Positions 7,348-13,861 of a DNA stretch of 15,195 bases are shown in pieces; the first letter of the stretch is position 1; the number at the start of each line of letters is the position of its first letter. Below the pieces are notes generated by a model. The model was not told the origin of the DNA and did no database searches. It was given only the letters and a program-made list of their open reading frames with translations. The DNA lies in contig CAJBRS010000088.1 of NCBI GenBank assembly GCA_903958115.1, positions 1 to 15,195 of the forward strand. Direction: 5' to 3'. The DNA is from an uncultured bacterium (GTDB lineage Bacteria > Patescibacteriota > Minisyncoccia > Phycocordibacterales > CAWITU01). The translations under genes and the position numbers were made by a program.

Positions 7348-8592
7348 CTAGATCGGTAAATTTGGAGGAGGTTCAGCTTTCTTAGATGAACTTCGACTAA
7401 TAGTAGGAGTTGTTGCAACCTGCCCAGGAAAATGGAATATCGTTGCCAATTCTTCTGTGGTCATAACAATTGGCTTTGGATTGAATTCATCAAAAGGTTC
7501 CATAAAAGCAAAGCGTCTCTTGTAGAGATTCAAAAACCTAATCTCCATAGAATTTCTAATGTCTCTCATTACAGTTTTTACAATAGGAATCCAACCAAAC
7601 ATACTGAGAAAATCTTTACCATTGTCACCAAAGTCAGTAAATTTACCAAGCTTAATTTCATTTAAACTCTTAGAACCATACTGCCTAAAACTACCAATTA
7701 ACCCGGCCAAACCGTTGTGGGCGTTGAAACCTATTTCATTTTCTGCCATATATATTCCTCTAATAATCACCTCAAAAGGCAACTTGGACAAGCTCCTTTC
7801 TAGGGCAGCAATGACCTCTGTGTCTCCTTTTGTTGGATTTGGGAAACCTGGAAAATCACCTACTTTTGTAGCAGTCGCTTCTCGAATTTTTTTAACTTCA
7901 GCTTTCACACCAGCAGTCCAATCCGGACGTTCTTTAATATGACCCTCTTTTTTACCTTCTTTTTTGTGGGCCTGAATAATTATTTGAATCCAAGTTTTTT
8001 CGCCCTTTCGGAGAGAGCCGAGATACTCCAACACGGAGGTCATTGGATCAATCTTAAACTCTTCTTTAGGATCCTGATCTAATCCATAATCGATATAAGT
8101 TTTTATGGGGTAGGCGTTTGGTTTTGCATATTTAAAAATGGTGCCCCACATTGTGAACTTATTAATGTCATGAAAAACAGCCTTGGTATAATCCTCTACT
8201 TCGTAGACCTCAACGTTTGGATATTGGGAATAAATTTGAGCCTCAATGTTGTTTCTCCAATTTTTTCTTGCCCAAATATAAAAATGAACAGATCCACCAT
8301 CAGATACCAACTCCAAAGAAAACATTGGGCGGATTTTACCCTGCCAGAATGTTTCGTGGTAAGAAGCTGCTCCTGTCTGCCAGATGTGAGTCAAGATAAG
8401 CTCCATACCCACGGGCGAACGAGTGATATCTTTTGGTAATTTTAATTCCAAAAGAACATAGTTTTGTCTAACAAAACTACGCGTCTGTACATATCGAAGC
8501 CATTTCATTACTAAAATCTTTCCAAGTAGAAAAGGGAGGACAATCAAAAAGAGAACGTAGAGCGTATAAAGAACGCTAACAAATAAATCCAT
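7348..8592 (-). CDS. Membrane-anchored conserved CPR protein (DUF8128-like)
   Basis: The function is not known. One strong hydrophobic helix (about residues 5-29) is followed by a basic stretch (KWLRYVQTRSFVRQ) and a large soluble, presumably cytoplasmic, domain. The segments YVLLELKLPKDITRSP, FSLELVSDGG and SQYPNVEVYEVEDYT, and the tail TTEELATIFHFPG followed by a Pro-rich AEPPPNLP, resemble from memory the region that precedes the ATPase domain in TraD/VirD4-like proteins of CPR bacteria (DUF8128). No Walker A or B motif is present and the protein ends where such an ATPase domain would begin, so it may be a stand-alone partner. It sits 9 nt after the sigma-like gene and 3 nt before mltG. 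The 414-residue coding region is certain; the family name is moderately so. Confidence 0.8.
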   Translation of the reverse strand: MDLFVSVLYTLYVLFLIVLPFLLGKILVMKWLRYVQTRSFVRQNYVLLELKLPKDITRSPVGMELILTHIWQTGAASYHETFWQGKIRPMFSLELVSDGGSVHFYIWARKNWRNNIEAQIYSQYPNVEVYEVEDYTKAVFHDINKFTMWGTIFKYAKPNAYPIKTYIDYGLDQDPKEEFKIDPMTSVLEYLGSLRKGEKTWIQIIIQAHKKEGKKEGHIKERPDWTAGVKAEVKKIREATATKVGDFPGFPNPTKGDTEVIAALERSLSKLPFEVIIRGIYMAENEIGFNAHNGLAGLIGSFRQYGSKSLNEIKLGKFTDFGDNGKDFLSMFGWIPIVKTVMRDIRNSMEIRFLNLYKRRFAFMEPFDEFNPKPIVMTTEELATIFHFPGQVATTPTISRSSSKKAEPPPNLPI

Positions 8593-8598
8593 GACTAT

Positions 8599-8604
8599 AT
8601 TTTA
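8599..8604 (-). promoter_or_regulatory. Weak -10-like hexamer before the DUF8128-like gene
   Basis: TAAAAT (8604-8599, 5 of 6 matches) includes the stop codon of the preceding gene and ends 6 nt before the ATG at 8592. TTGTAG lies 17 nt upstream but matches a -35 at only 3 positions. It is listed because it repeats the arrangement seen at other junctions. Confidence 0.25.
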
Positions 8605-9651
8605 ACGTGTCTTGGTCTTTTCTACAATAGAATATCTACCCTCTTTGTCTTTTTTGAAGAATTTTGGATTTTGAAGATTTACTAACACAGTATTCTTTTT
8701 GACATATCTTTCCTTTAGAACCTTCGCGATGATTTCGTCTTTGGTTAGTGGGCCATGCTTTTCTAGAACTTTCTTAATAACTTCCTTAACAACACCGCTT
8801 AGATAGCCCCATTCAGACAAGGCGTATAGTCCGCGCCCAACAAGGACAAAGCGTGGATCTTTGATCAATTCGTTATGAGTGGTAGCAACATGAGCTTTCT
8901 TATTAAACATTTCTCCAATAGCCTTAGCTACTTCTTTGAAGTGGATGGGAGAACCATGTTTTCGCATCGCCAAGAAAGCATAATCGCGAATACCTTTTGT
9001 ATTTACATTTGTAGAAGAAGCGACTCCCCACTCACCAAGAGGATTTTTATCAAGATTTTTTGAGATTGAAAGCCATCGCTTCAAAACTTCTTCATTTCTG
9101 TATTCCTCAGAAACATCTTTTAGGTGATCAAGAAAGGCGTTGATAATTTCTGCTTCCGGCAAAAGATCATCGTCAGAAAGACTCTGATACAATTTTCGAA
9201 GAGCTTCGTGAACTTTTCCAGCCAACTTTTCATCAACATACCATCGGTGTTTAAATTCTTCATCTTCTTTTGATCGCTTGAATGCGTCACCAACAACCAA
9301 CAAAAAGTTGATATGGTTTTGAGTACCCTTATCTTTTGAAAGATGACTCAGAAAATCTTCTTCGCTGATGATTCCTCCAAGTGTCACGAAGAGTTTTTCG
9401 ATCTCATCAAAAACAGCTTTTTCAGCTTTAAATTCAGAGGATTTTCTGATGTTAGCTAGAGCAGCATTTTCAATCTGTCGAACACGTTCACGAGTAATAC
9501 CGTATTTCTCACCAATAGCCTCAAGTGTCATCTTTTCTGATTCTTTACCTAGTCCGTATCGGTTAATAATGACCTCTTTTGCTCGACTTGGAAGACCTGC
9601 AAGCAGATGCTTGGTGGCCTGTTTTGGTTTAAATGAAATAGTGGTGCTCAT
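8602..9651 (-). CDS. Sigma-70 region 4 / HARE-HTH protein, putative transcription regulator
   Basis: Residues 16-71 are a clear sigma-70 region 4 domain (LLAGLPSRAKEVIINRYGLG, then TLEAIGEKYGITRERVRQIE), with the recognition helix at about 53-61. In sigma factors this domain contacts the -35 element and the beta flap of RNA polymerase. There is no region 2 or 3, so it cannot be an ordinary sigma factor. After a charged helical middle part, residues about 219-284 look like a HARE-HTH domain (RDYAFLAMRKHGSPIHFKEV through GRGLYALSEWGY), as in the RNA polymerase delta subunit RpoE of Firmicutes. Residues 286-344 form another winged-helix-like unit. The 46-nt gap upstream is the largest inside the cluster and holds its own promoter. 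A role at RNA polymerase or promoters is inferred. Confidence 0.88.
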   Translation of the reverse strand: MSTTISFKPKQATKHLLAGLPSRAKEVIINRYGLGKESEKMTLEAIGEKYGITRERVRQIENAALANIRKSSEFKAEKAVFDEIEKLFVTLGGIISEEDFLSHLSKDKGTQNHINFLLVVGDAFKRSKEDEEFKHRWYVDEKLAGKVHEALRKLYQSLSDDDLLPEAEIINAFLDHLKDVSEEYRNEEVLKRWLSISKNLDKNPLGEWGVASSTNVNTKGIRDYAFLAMRKHGSPIHFKEVAKAIGEMFNKKAHVATTHNELIKDPRFVLVGRGLYALSEWGYLSGVVKEVIKKVLEKHGPLTKDEIIAKVLKERYVKKNTVLVNLQNPKFFKKDKEGRYSIVEKTKTR

Positions 9652-9672
9652 AATGTTTAAATTAATGCTCTA

Positions 9673-9701
9673 TTTGTATCATTATTAGCTAATTAAGTCA
9701 A
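9673..9701 (-). promoter_or_regulatory. Promoter of the sigma-region-4/HARE-HTH gene
   Basis: TTGACT (9701-9696, 5 of 6 matches) overlaps the leuS stop and is followed after 17 nt by TACAAA (9678-9673, 4 of 6 matches) preceded by an extended TGA. The -10 lies 22 nt before the ATG at 9651, so this transcript would have a short leader of roughly 15 nt, without a Shine-Dalgarno sequence. Confidence 0.5.
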
Positions 9702-12670
9702 ATAACAATATTAATAAGGCGATTTTTAACAAAAATGACTCTTTTTATCTCCTTACCATCAATCCATTTTTTGACATTTTCTAGCATTATGGCCTTATTT
9801 TGGAGGGTTTTTTCATCCTCATCAACCACTGCTTCAAAAGAAGCTCGTAATTTACCATTAATTTGAACAGAGATTTGGACAGTTTCACTTAGCAATTTCT
9901 TAGGATCGTATTTGGGCCACTTTTCCTTCTGGATTGAAGACTTGTGTCCAAGATCTCTCCAAAGTTCCTCTGTCACATGTGGTGCAAATGGCGCTAATAG
10001 TTGCAAAAAGACTTCGTACACCTTCACACTCAATACTCCATACTCACCTACTCGCTTCTCCATCGCATTCAACAGAATCATCAGTGCTGAAATTGCTGTA
10101 TTAAAGTTCATCGACTCAATATCTTCACCCACCTTCTTTATTGTTTTATTAAGCAAAGATTCCAAATCTTTGTCTGGTTTTGCTACACCGACTTTCTCTG
10201 ACAACCTCCACACCTTCTCAATAAAACGCCTAGAACCGATAATACTTTCTGTACTCCATGGCAGACTTTGATCGAATGGACCCATAAACATTTCATACAC
10301 TCTCAAAGTATCGGCACCATATAATTTGACCATATCATCAGGATTGATCACATTTCCCCATCGTTTACTCATTTTTCTCTGATCAGTTCCTAAGATCATT
10401 CCCTGATTACGAAGCTTCATAAATGGTTCCGCGGTAGGAACTAGTTTTAGATCGTGGAGGAATTTGTGCCAAAATCGAGAATATATAAGGTGACCGGTGG
10501 CATGTTCCGCGCCACCGACATACATATCAACATTTTTCCAATACTTTAAATTTTTAGGAGAGGCAAAAACCTTTTTATTATTAGGATCCATATATCGAAG
10601 AAAATACCAAGAAGACCCAGCCCATCCTGGCATAGTATTTGTTTCGTATCCTTTATCTGTCCAGGATTTAACCCCAGCCAATGGTGACTCGCCGGTACCA
10701 ATTGGCTCGTAGGATTTCACCTCTGGTAATTTTAATGGTAATTTTTTCTCCGGCACTTCGTGGATTATCCCATCTCTATCATATGAAAGTGGAATTGGTT
10801 CGCCCCAATATCTTTGTCTGGCAAATACAGCGTCACGAATTTTATAAGTAATTTTTGAGCGTCCAAACTTCTCAGTAATTTGTCTACGAGCCTCTGACGA
10901 ATCCAAGAAATCGAACTCTCCTGATTTAAACAACACTCCGTCCTCCGTAAAAATATAGTTTGGATTATTTAAGAAATTTATAATAAATTCACCCTCTATG
11001 ACAGTAAAGAATTCTTTGAGTTCATCTTTACTCTTCCAGACAACTTCATGTAAGGCAGCTTCTTTCTCTGCGACAGGGTCTCGCTCCTCATTAATAAGTT
11101 CCAAGAAAACATACTGGAAACGTGCCCAGCGATTTGTATTTTTTAATCGATGGTAGAAAAGACTATGGATAGCAAAGTCTGGCTCTTTCACTAATTTAAG
11201 ATTCTTATAACCAGTTTCTTCGTGGACTTCTCGCATAGCTGTTTCTTCGTAGGATTCATCACCATCTATACCTCCGGTGACTAGACCATTCATAGGCGTT
11301 CCTCTCCACTTAATGCATAGGTATTTATCGTCTTTCGGATTTTTCACAAAAACACAAACGGCATTCCTCTTTTCCATTGGGAGTCCAGGCTTCACAGCAG
11401 AATCAGCTCTACCATGCCCACCAGTAGCTTCCTCGGCTACAAATTTAGGCTCGACAACTCTTTTGATCGACAGATTATATTTGTTGGCAAATTTAAAATC
11501 TCGATCATCGTGAGCTGGCACAGCCATCACCGCCCCAGTACCATAAGTAGCTAAGACGTAATCGGCAATCCAGACTGGAACCTCCTCACCATTTACCGGA
11601 TTAATAGCAACTATACCCTTTAATTGGACACCTGTTTTCTCTTTGTCTGCAGCAAGACGCGCTTCGTCATCTTTGTTTTTTACTTCATTAATATAATTTT
11701 GTACCTCGTTCCAATTTGAAATTTTTGAAGAAAGTTTCTGTACTAATTTATTTTCTGGAGCAAGCACAACATAAGTAACCCCGAAAATCGTGTCTGCGCG
11801 AGTGGTAAAAATTGTAATTGTGTCCTCAGAATTTTTAATAGCAAAATCAAATTCAGAACCTTCGCTTCGTCCGATCCAATTACGTTGGATGTCTTTTATG
11901 TGGTTAGGCCAATCAATTGTATCTAAACCAGCAAGCAATTTCTCTGCATAGGCAGTCACCCTCATGAACCACTGCCTCATGGTCTTTTTTTCTACAGGAA
12001 AACCACCCCGCTCTGAAACAGGATTACCTTTTTCGTCATTAACAACTTCATCATTAGCCAAAACGGTTCCTAATCCTGGACACCAATTGACCTCACTATA
12101 TCCCTCATAGGCCAAACGATACCTCATCAAAATTTCCTGTTTTTCTTTTTCACTTTTTGATGACCAATCTTTTTTGTCAAAAGTCTTGATCAGTGTTTTT
12201 ATATCTTCAGCTCGATTTGTCTTTGGATTGTACCAAGATCCATATAACTTCAAAAAAATCCACTGCGTCCAACGATAATATTCTGGATCAGTTGTATTTA
12301 CTGAACGCGTCCAATCATAAGAAAAGCCAATTATCTCTAATTGTTTCCTGAAAGTAGCAACGTTTTTGAGGACCGCCTGACGAGGATGTATTTTATTTGC
12401 AATCGCATATTGCTCCGCTGGCAAACCAAAAGCATCATACCCCATCGGATGTAAGACGTTGTAACCTTGCGCACGTTTTTGACGAGCGTATACATCCGAA
12501 GCTATATAACCTCGAGGATGACCCACATGTAGGCCTTGACCAGAAGGATAAGGGAACATATCCAAGACATAAAATTTCTTTCCTCCAGTATCTTTAGTAC
12601 GATATATTTTTGACTTATCCCACTCTTTCTGCCATTTTTTTTCGATTGCAAGATGATTGTATTTCTTCAT
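9698..12670 (-). CDS. leuS: Leucine--tRNA ligase with an inserted Nudix hydrolase domain
   Basis: It charges tRNA-Leu. The class I Rossmann core carries HVGH at 48-51 and the KMSKS loop as KMSKR (766-770). The CP1 editing domain has TTRADTIFG and a YGTGAVMAVPAHDDRD segment, with D388 aligning to the editing aspartate (D345) of E. coli LeuRS. Between about residues 409 and 571, after the editing active site and before the strand GVLFKSGEFDFL, a foreign domain of about 160 residues is inserted. It contains a perfect Nudix box (G466 to Y488). The remaining landmarks FARQRYWGEPIP, MPGWAGSSWYFLRYMDP, GGAEHATGHLIYSRFWHK and the anticodon-binding and C-terminal regions are intact. The 990 residues against about 860 in E. 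coli are explained by the insert. It ends in TGA. It starts 13 nt after the membrane protein gene. Confidence 0.97.
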   Translation of the reverse strand: MKKYNHLAIEKKWQKEWDKSKIYRTKDTGGKKFYVLDMFPYPSGQGLHVGHPRGYIASDVYARQKRAQGYNVLHPMGYDAFGLPAEQYAIANKIHPRQAVLKNVATFRKQLEIIGFSYDWTRSVNTTDPEYYRWTQWIFLKLYGSWYNPKTNRAEDIKTLIKTFDKKDWSSKSEKEKQEILMRYRLAYEGYSEVNWCPGLGTVLANDEVVNDEKGNPVSERGGFPVEKKTMRQWFMRVTAYAEKLLAGLDTIDWPNHIKDIQRNWIGRSEGSEFDFAIKNSEDTITIFTTRADTIFGVTYVVLAPENKLVQKLSSKISNWNEVQNYINEVKNKDDEARLAADKEKTGVQLKGIVAINPVNGEEVPVWIADYVLATYGTGAVMAVPAHDDRDFKFANKYNLSIKRVVEPKFVAEEATGGHGRADSAVKPGLPMEKRNAVCVFVKNPKDDKYLCIKWRGTPMNGLVTGGIDGDESYEETAMREVHEETGYKNLKLVKEPDFAIHSLFYHRLKNTNRWARFQYVFLELINEERDPVAEKEAALHEVVWKSKDELKEFFTVIEGEFIINFLNNPNYIFTEDGVLFKSGEFDFLDSSEARRQITEKFGRSKITYKIRDAVFARQRYWGEPIPLSYDRDGIIHEVPEKKLPLKLPEVKSYEPIGTGESPLAGVKSWTDKGYETNTMPGWAGSSWYFLRYMDPNNKKVFASPKNLKYWKNVDMYVGGAEHATGHLIYSRFWHKFLHDLKLVPTAEPFMKLRNQGMILGTDQRKMSKRWGNVINPDDMVKLYGADTLRVYEMFMGPFDQSLPWSTESIIGSRRFIEKVWRLSEKVGVAKPDKDLESLLNKTIKKVGEDIESMNFNTAISALMILLNAMEKRVGEYGVLSVKVYEVFLQLLAPFAPHVTEELWRDLGHKSSIQKEKWPKYDPKKLLSETVQISVQINGKLRASFEAVVDEDEKTLQNKAIMLENVKKWIDGKEIKRVIFVKNRLINIVI
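10958..11446 (-). other. Nudix hydrolase domain inserted within LeuRS
   Basis: This covers LeuRS residues of about 409-571. The Nudix box fits G-x5-E-x7-R-E-U-x-E-E-x-G-U exactly: G466, E472, R480, E481, E484, E485, G487, Y488. It is preceded by strands NAVCVFVKNPKDDKYLCIKW and followed by LFYHRLKNTNRWARFQYVFL and EVVWKSKDELKEFF, as in complete Nudix folds. All metal-binding glutamates are kept, so it is probably catalytic. The frame is continuous with LeuRS on both sides. The substrate is unknown. Confidence 0.9.
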
Positions 12671-12683
12671 TTCTAAAAAATAG

Positions 12684-13235
12684 TTAGTCTTTGAATTTTT
12701 TAATAGCGATATAAATAAGAAGAGCTAGAGCAATAGCCAAAATCACTACTTTGATAAGATCATCTGCCGAAGACCAATACCTAGTAGAAGCAATGATGAA
12801 CGAAAGCACTCCACCGTAGGCCAAGCCAGACGATAAAACAACATTAGCAGAGAGTACTACACCAACAATCAGGGAAATAGCTCCTAGAATCACTAGGGTA
12901 ATAAAAACATTTCTGTCATAAACTCTTGAAGCCTCGTCAAATTTTTTCTGGCATGTATAGTTTTGGTTACAATAGCCAGCTGGCAGTGCGGGAGTCGCAA
13001 GACTTCCTTTCTCAACAGGTACAGCTACTTCATTCGAATTCCACTGACCTCCATTAGTAGTACACTCTTCCTGCGTTGTGATTTGTTTAATCACTTGAGA
13101 ATTTGGGCAAAACGCTAAGTAATCAGGAGATTTATAAATCAAAGAAAGTGCATAATTAAAGAAGAGATTCAAAACGACAACAATGCCAATAATGACCGCA
13201 ACTTTTAAAAAACGAGATTTTTTTTGTGTTTCCAT
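12684..13235 (-). CDS. Four-helix membrane protein with four extracytoplasmic cysteines
   Basis: I do not recognise the family. The 183-residue protein starts METQKKSRFLK and has a transmembrane helix at about 9-33, an outside loop of some 75 residues, then helices at about 109-130, 132-150 and 160-178, ending in a basic KKFKD tail. The loop contains C43, C58, C89 and C95 and no other cysteines occur, so two disulfides are plausible. An in-frame ATG at 13274 would overlap the upstream phosphatase-like gene by 29 nt and add a poor N-terminus. The ATG at 13235 leaves a 10-nt gap and puts basic residues directly before the first helix. TATAAT lies 9 nt upstream. The gene precedes leuS by 13 nt. 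Confidence 0.8.
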   Translation of the reverse strand: METQKKSRFLKVAVIIGIVVVLNLFFNYALSLIYKSPDYLAFCPNSQVIKQITTQEECTTNGGQWNSNEVAVPVEKGSLATPALPAGYCNQNYTCQKKFDEASRVYDRNVFITLVILGAISLIVGVVLSANVVLSSGLAYGGVLSFIIASTRYWSSADDLIKVVILAIALALLIYIAIKKFKD

Positions 13236-13244
13236 AGTGGGTAT

Positions 13245-13250
13245 ATTATA
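13245..13250 (-). promoter_or_regulatory. Candidate -10 element before the membrane protein gene
   Basis: A perfect TATAAT (13250-13245) contains the TAA stop codon of the upstream gene (13248-13246) and ends 9 nt before the ATG at 13235. No convincing -35 is seen at 16-18 nt spacing. Confidence 0.35.
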
Positions 13251-13857
13251 CAATAAATTCATGCACTGAGCCATTTCCGATGCTGATATGCTTTGTTATA
13301 CCTGGAGCCTTATCTTCAAAAAGAATTTTGTATGTCATTCTTACAATTCCGGCACTTGTTACGCAGACAACCACACCATCTTCACTATTATTTTGTTTCA
13401 AATCAGCAAAGAAAGAAACGAGTCTATCGTAAATCATTTTCCAAGAGTCTCCACCCCAAGGAACATAATCATAATTGCATAGTGGGCCAGAACCCCATTC
13501 TTTGTCACCAGCAATTTCTTTCTTCTTTTCTCTTGAGAGACCTTCTAGAGAGCCTTGGCGATATTCAATCAAGTCATCACTAAAAATAATCTCCTCAGGA
13601 TTTATACTTTTATTTTTTGCAATAATTTCCGCAGTCTCTTTTGCCCTTAGTAATGGAGATGAATAAAATCTATCTATCTTATCTGGCAAATTCTTTGAAG
13701 CTTGTTCGGCCTGAGTGCGTCCATAAATATTAAGAGAAATGTTTGTATCATCTCCCTCCTTGAAAGTTACTGGTTCATTATGCATAGGGCCAGAAACCCC
13801 GTGGTTAAATATGCGATTTACATCTGTCTCACCATGTCTTACTAAGTATAATTTCAT
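13246..13857 (-). CDS. Histidine-phosphatase (phosphoglycerate mutase) family protein lacking the second His
   Basis: It belongs to the histidine phosphatase superfamily. The phospho-acceptor motif is RHGE at residues 7-10 (H8). R71 in YSSPLLRAKETAEII and E98 in LIEYRQGSLEG match the conserved arginine and the acidic residue of the family. The second catalytic histidine, normally in a VSHGGVIR-like motif, is replaced: the sequence is VTSAGIVRM with S168 there. An insert-like segment lies at about residues 18-42. At 203 residues the length is ordinary for the small branch. Whether it is a slow phosphatase, a mutase relative or a non-catalytic phospho-binding protein cannot be told. It starts 4 nt after ychF, so the two are probably co-transcribed. 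Confidence 0.88.
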   Translation of the reverse strand: MKLYLVRHGETDVNRIFNHGVSGPMHNEPVTFKEGDDTNISLNIYGRTQAEQASKNLPDKIDRFYSSPLLRAKETAEIIAKNKSINPEEIIFSDDLIEYRQGSLEGLSREKKKEIAGDKEWGSGPLCNYDYVPWGGDSWKMIYDRLVSFFADLKQNNSEDGVVVCVTSAGIVRMTYKILFEDKAPGITKHISIGNGSVHEFIV

Positions 13858-13861
13858 ATCT

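Noticed and set aside
7559..7942. Plus-strand open frame of 127 codons inside the DUF8128-like gene
   Set aside because: It lies opposite a well-supported gene, has no recognisable domain, promoter or conserved pattern, and is best read as an antisense shadow. The same holds for the other plus-strand frames between 2002 and 14867.
8602..9651. Calling the sigma-like gene a sigma-70 factor (rpoD or an ECF sigma)
   Set aside because: Only region 4 is present. There is no region 2 to bind the -10 or the core clamp.
10358..10375. KMSKR instead of KMSKS in LeuRS as a damaged active site
   Set aside because: The lysines that matter are kept and the surrounding segment is normal. The change at the last position looks like a lineage variant.
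10958..11446. LeuRS insert as a misassembly, frameshift or nested separate gene
   Set aside because: The reading frame is continuous, both LeuRS flanks align at family-conserved strands, and there is no internal stop. No start context suggests a separate gene.
13236..13274. Upstream start giving a 196-residue membrane protein
   Set aside because: It overlaps the preceding gene by 29 nt and adds no family feature. METQKKS places basic residues right before the first helix.
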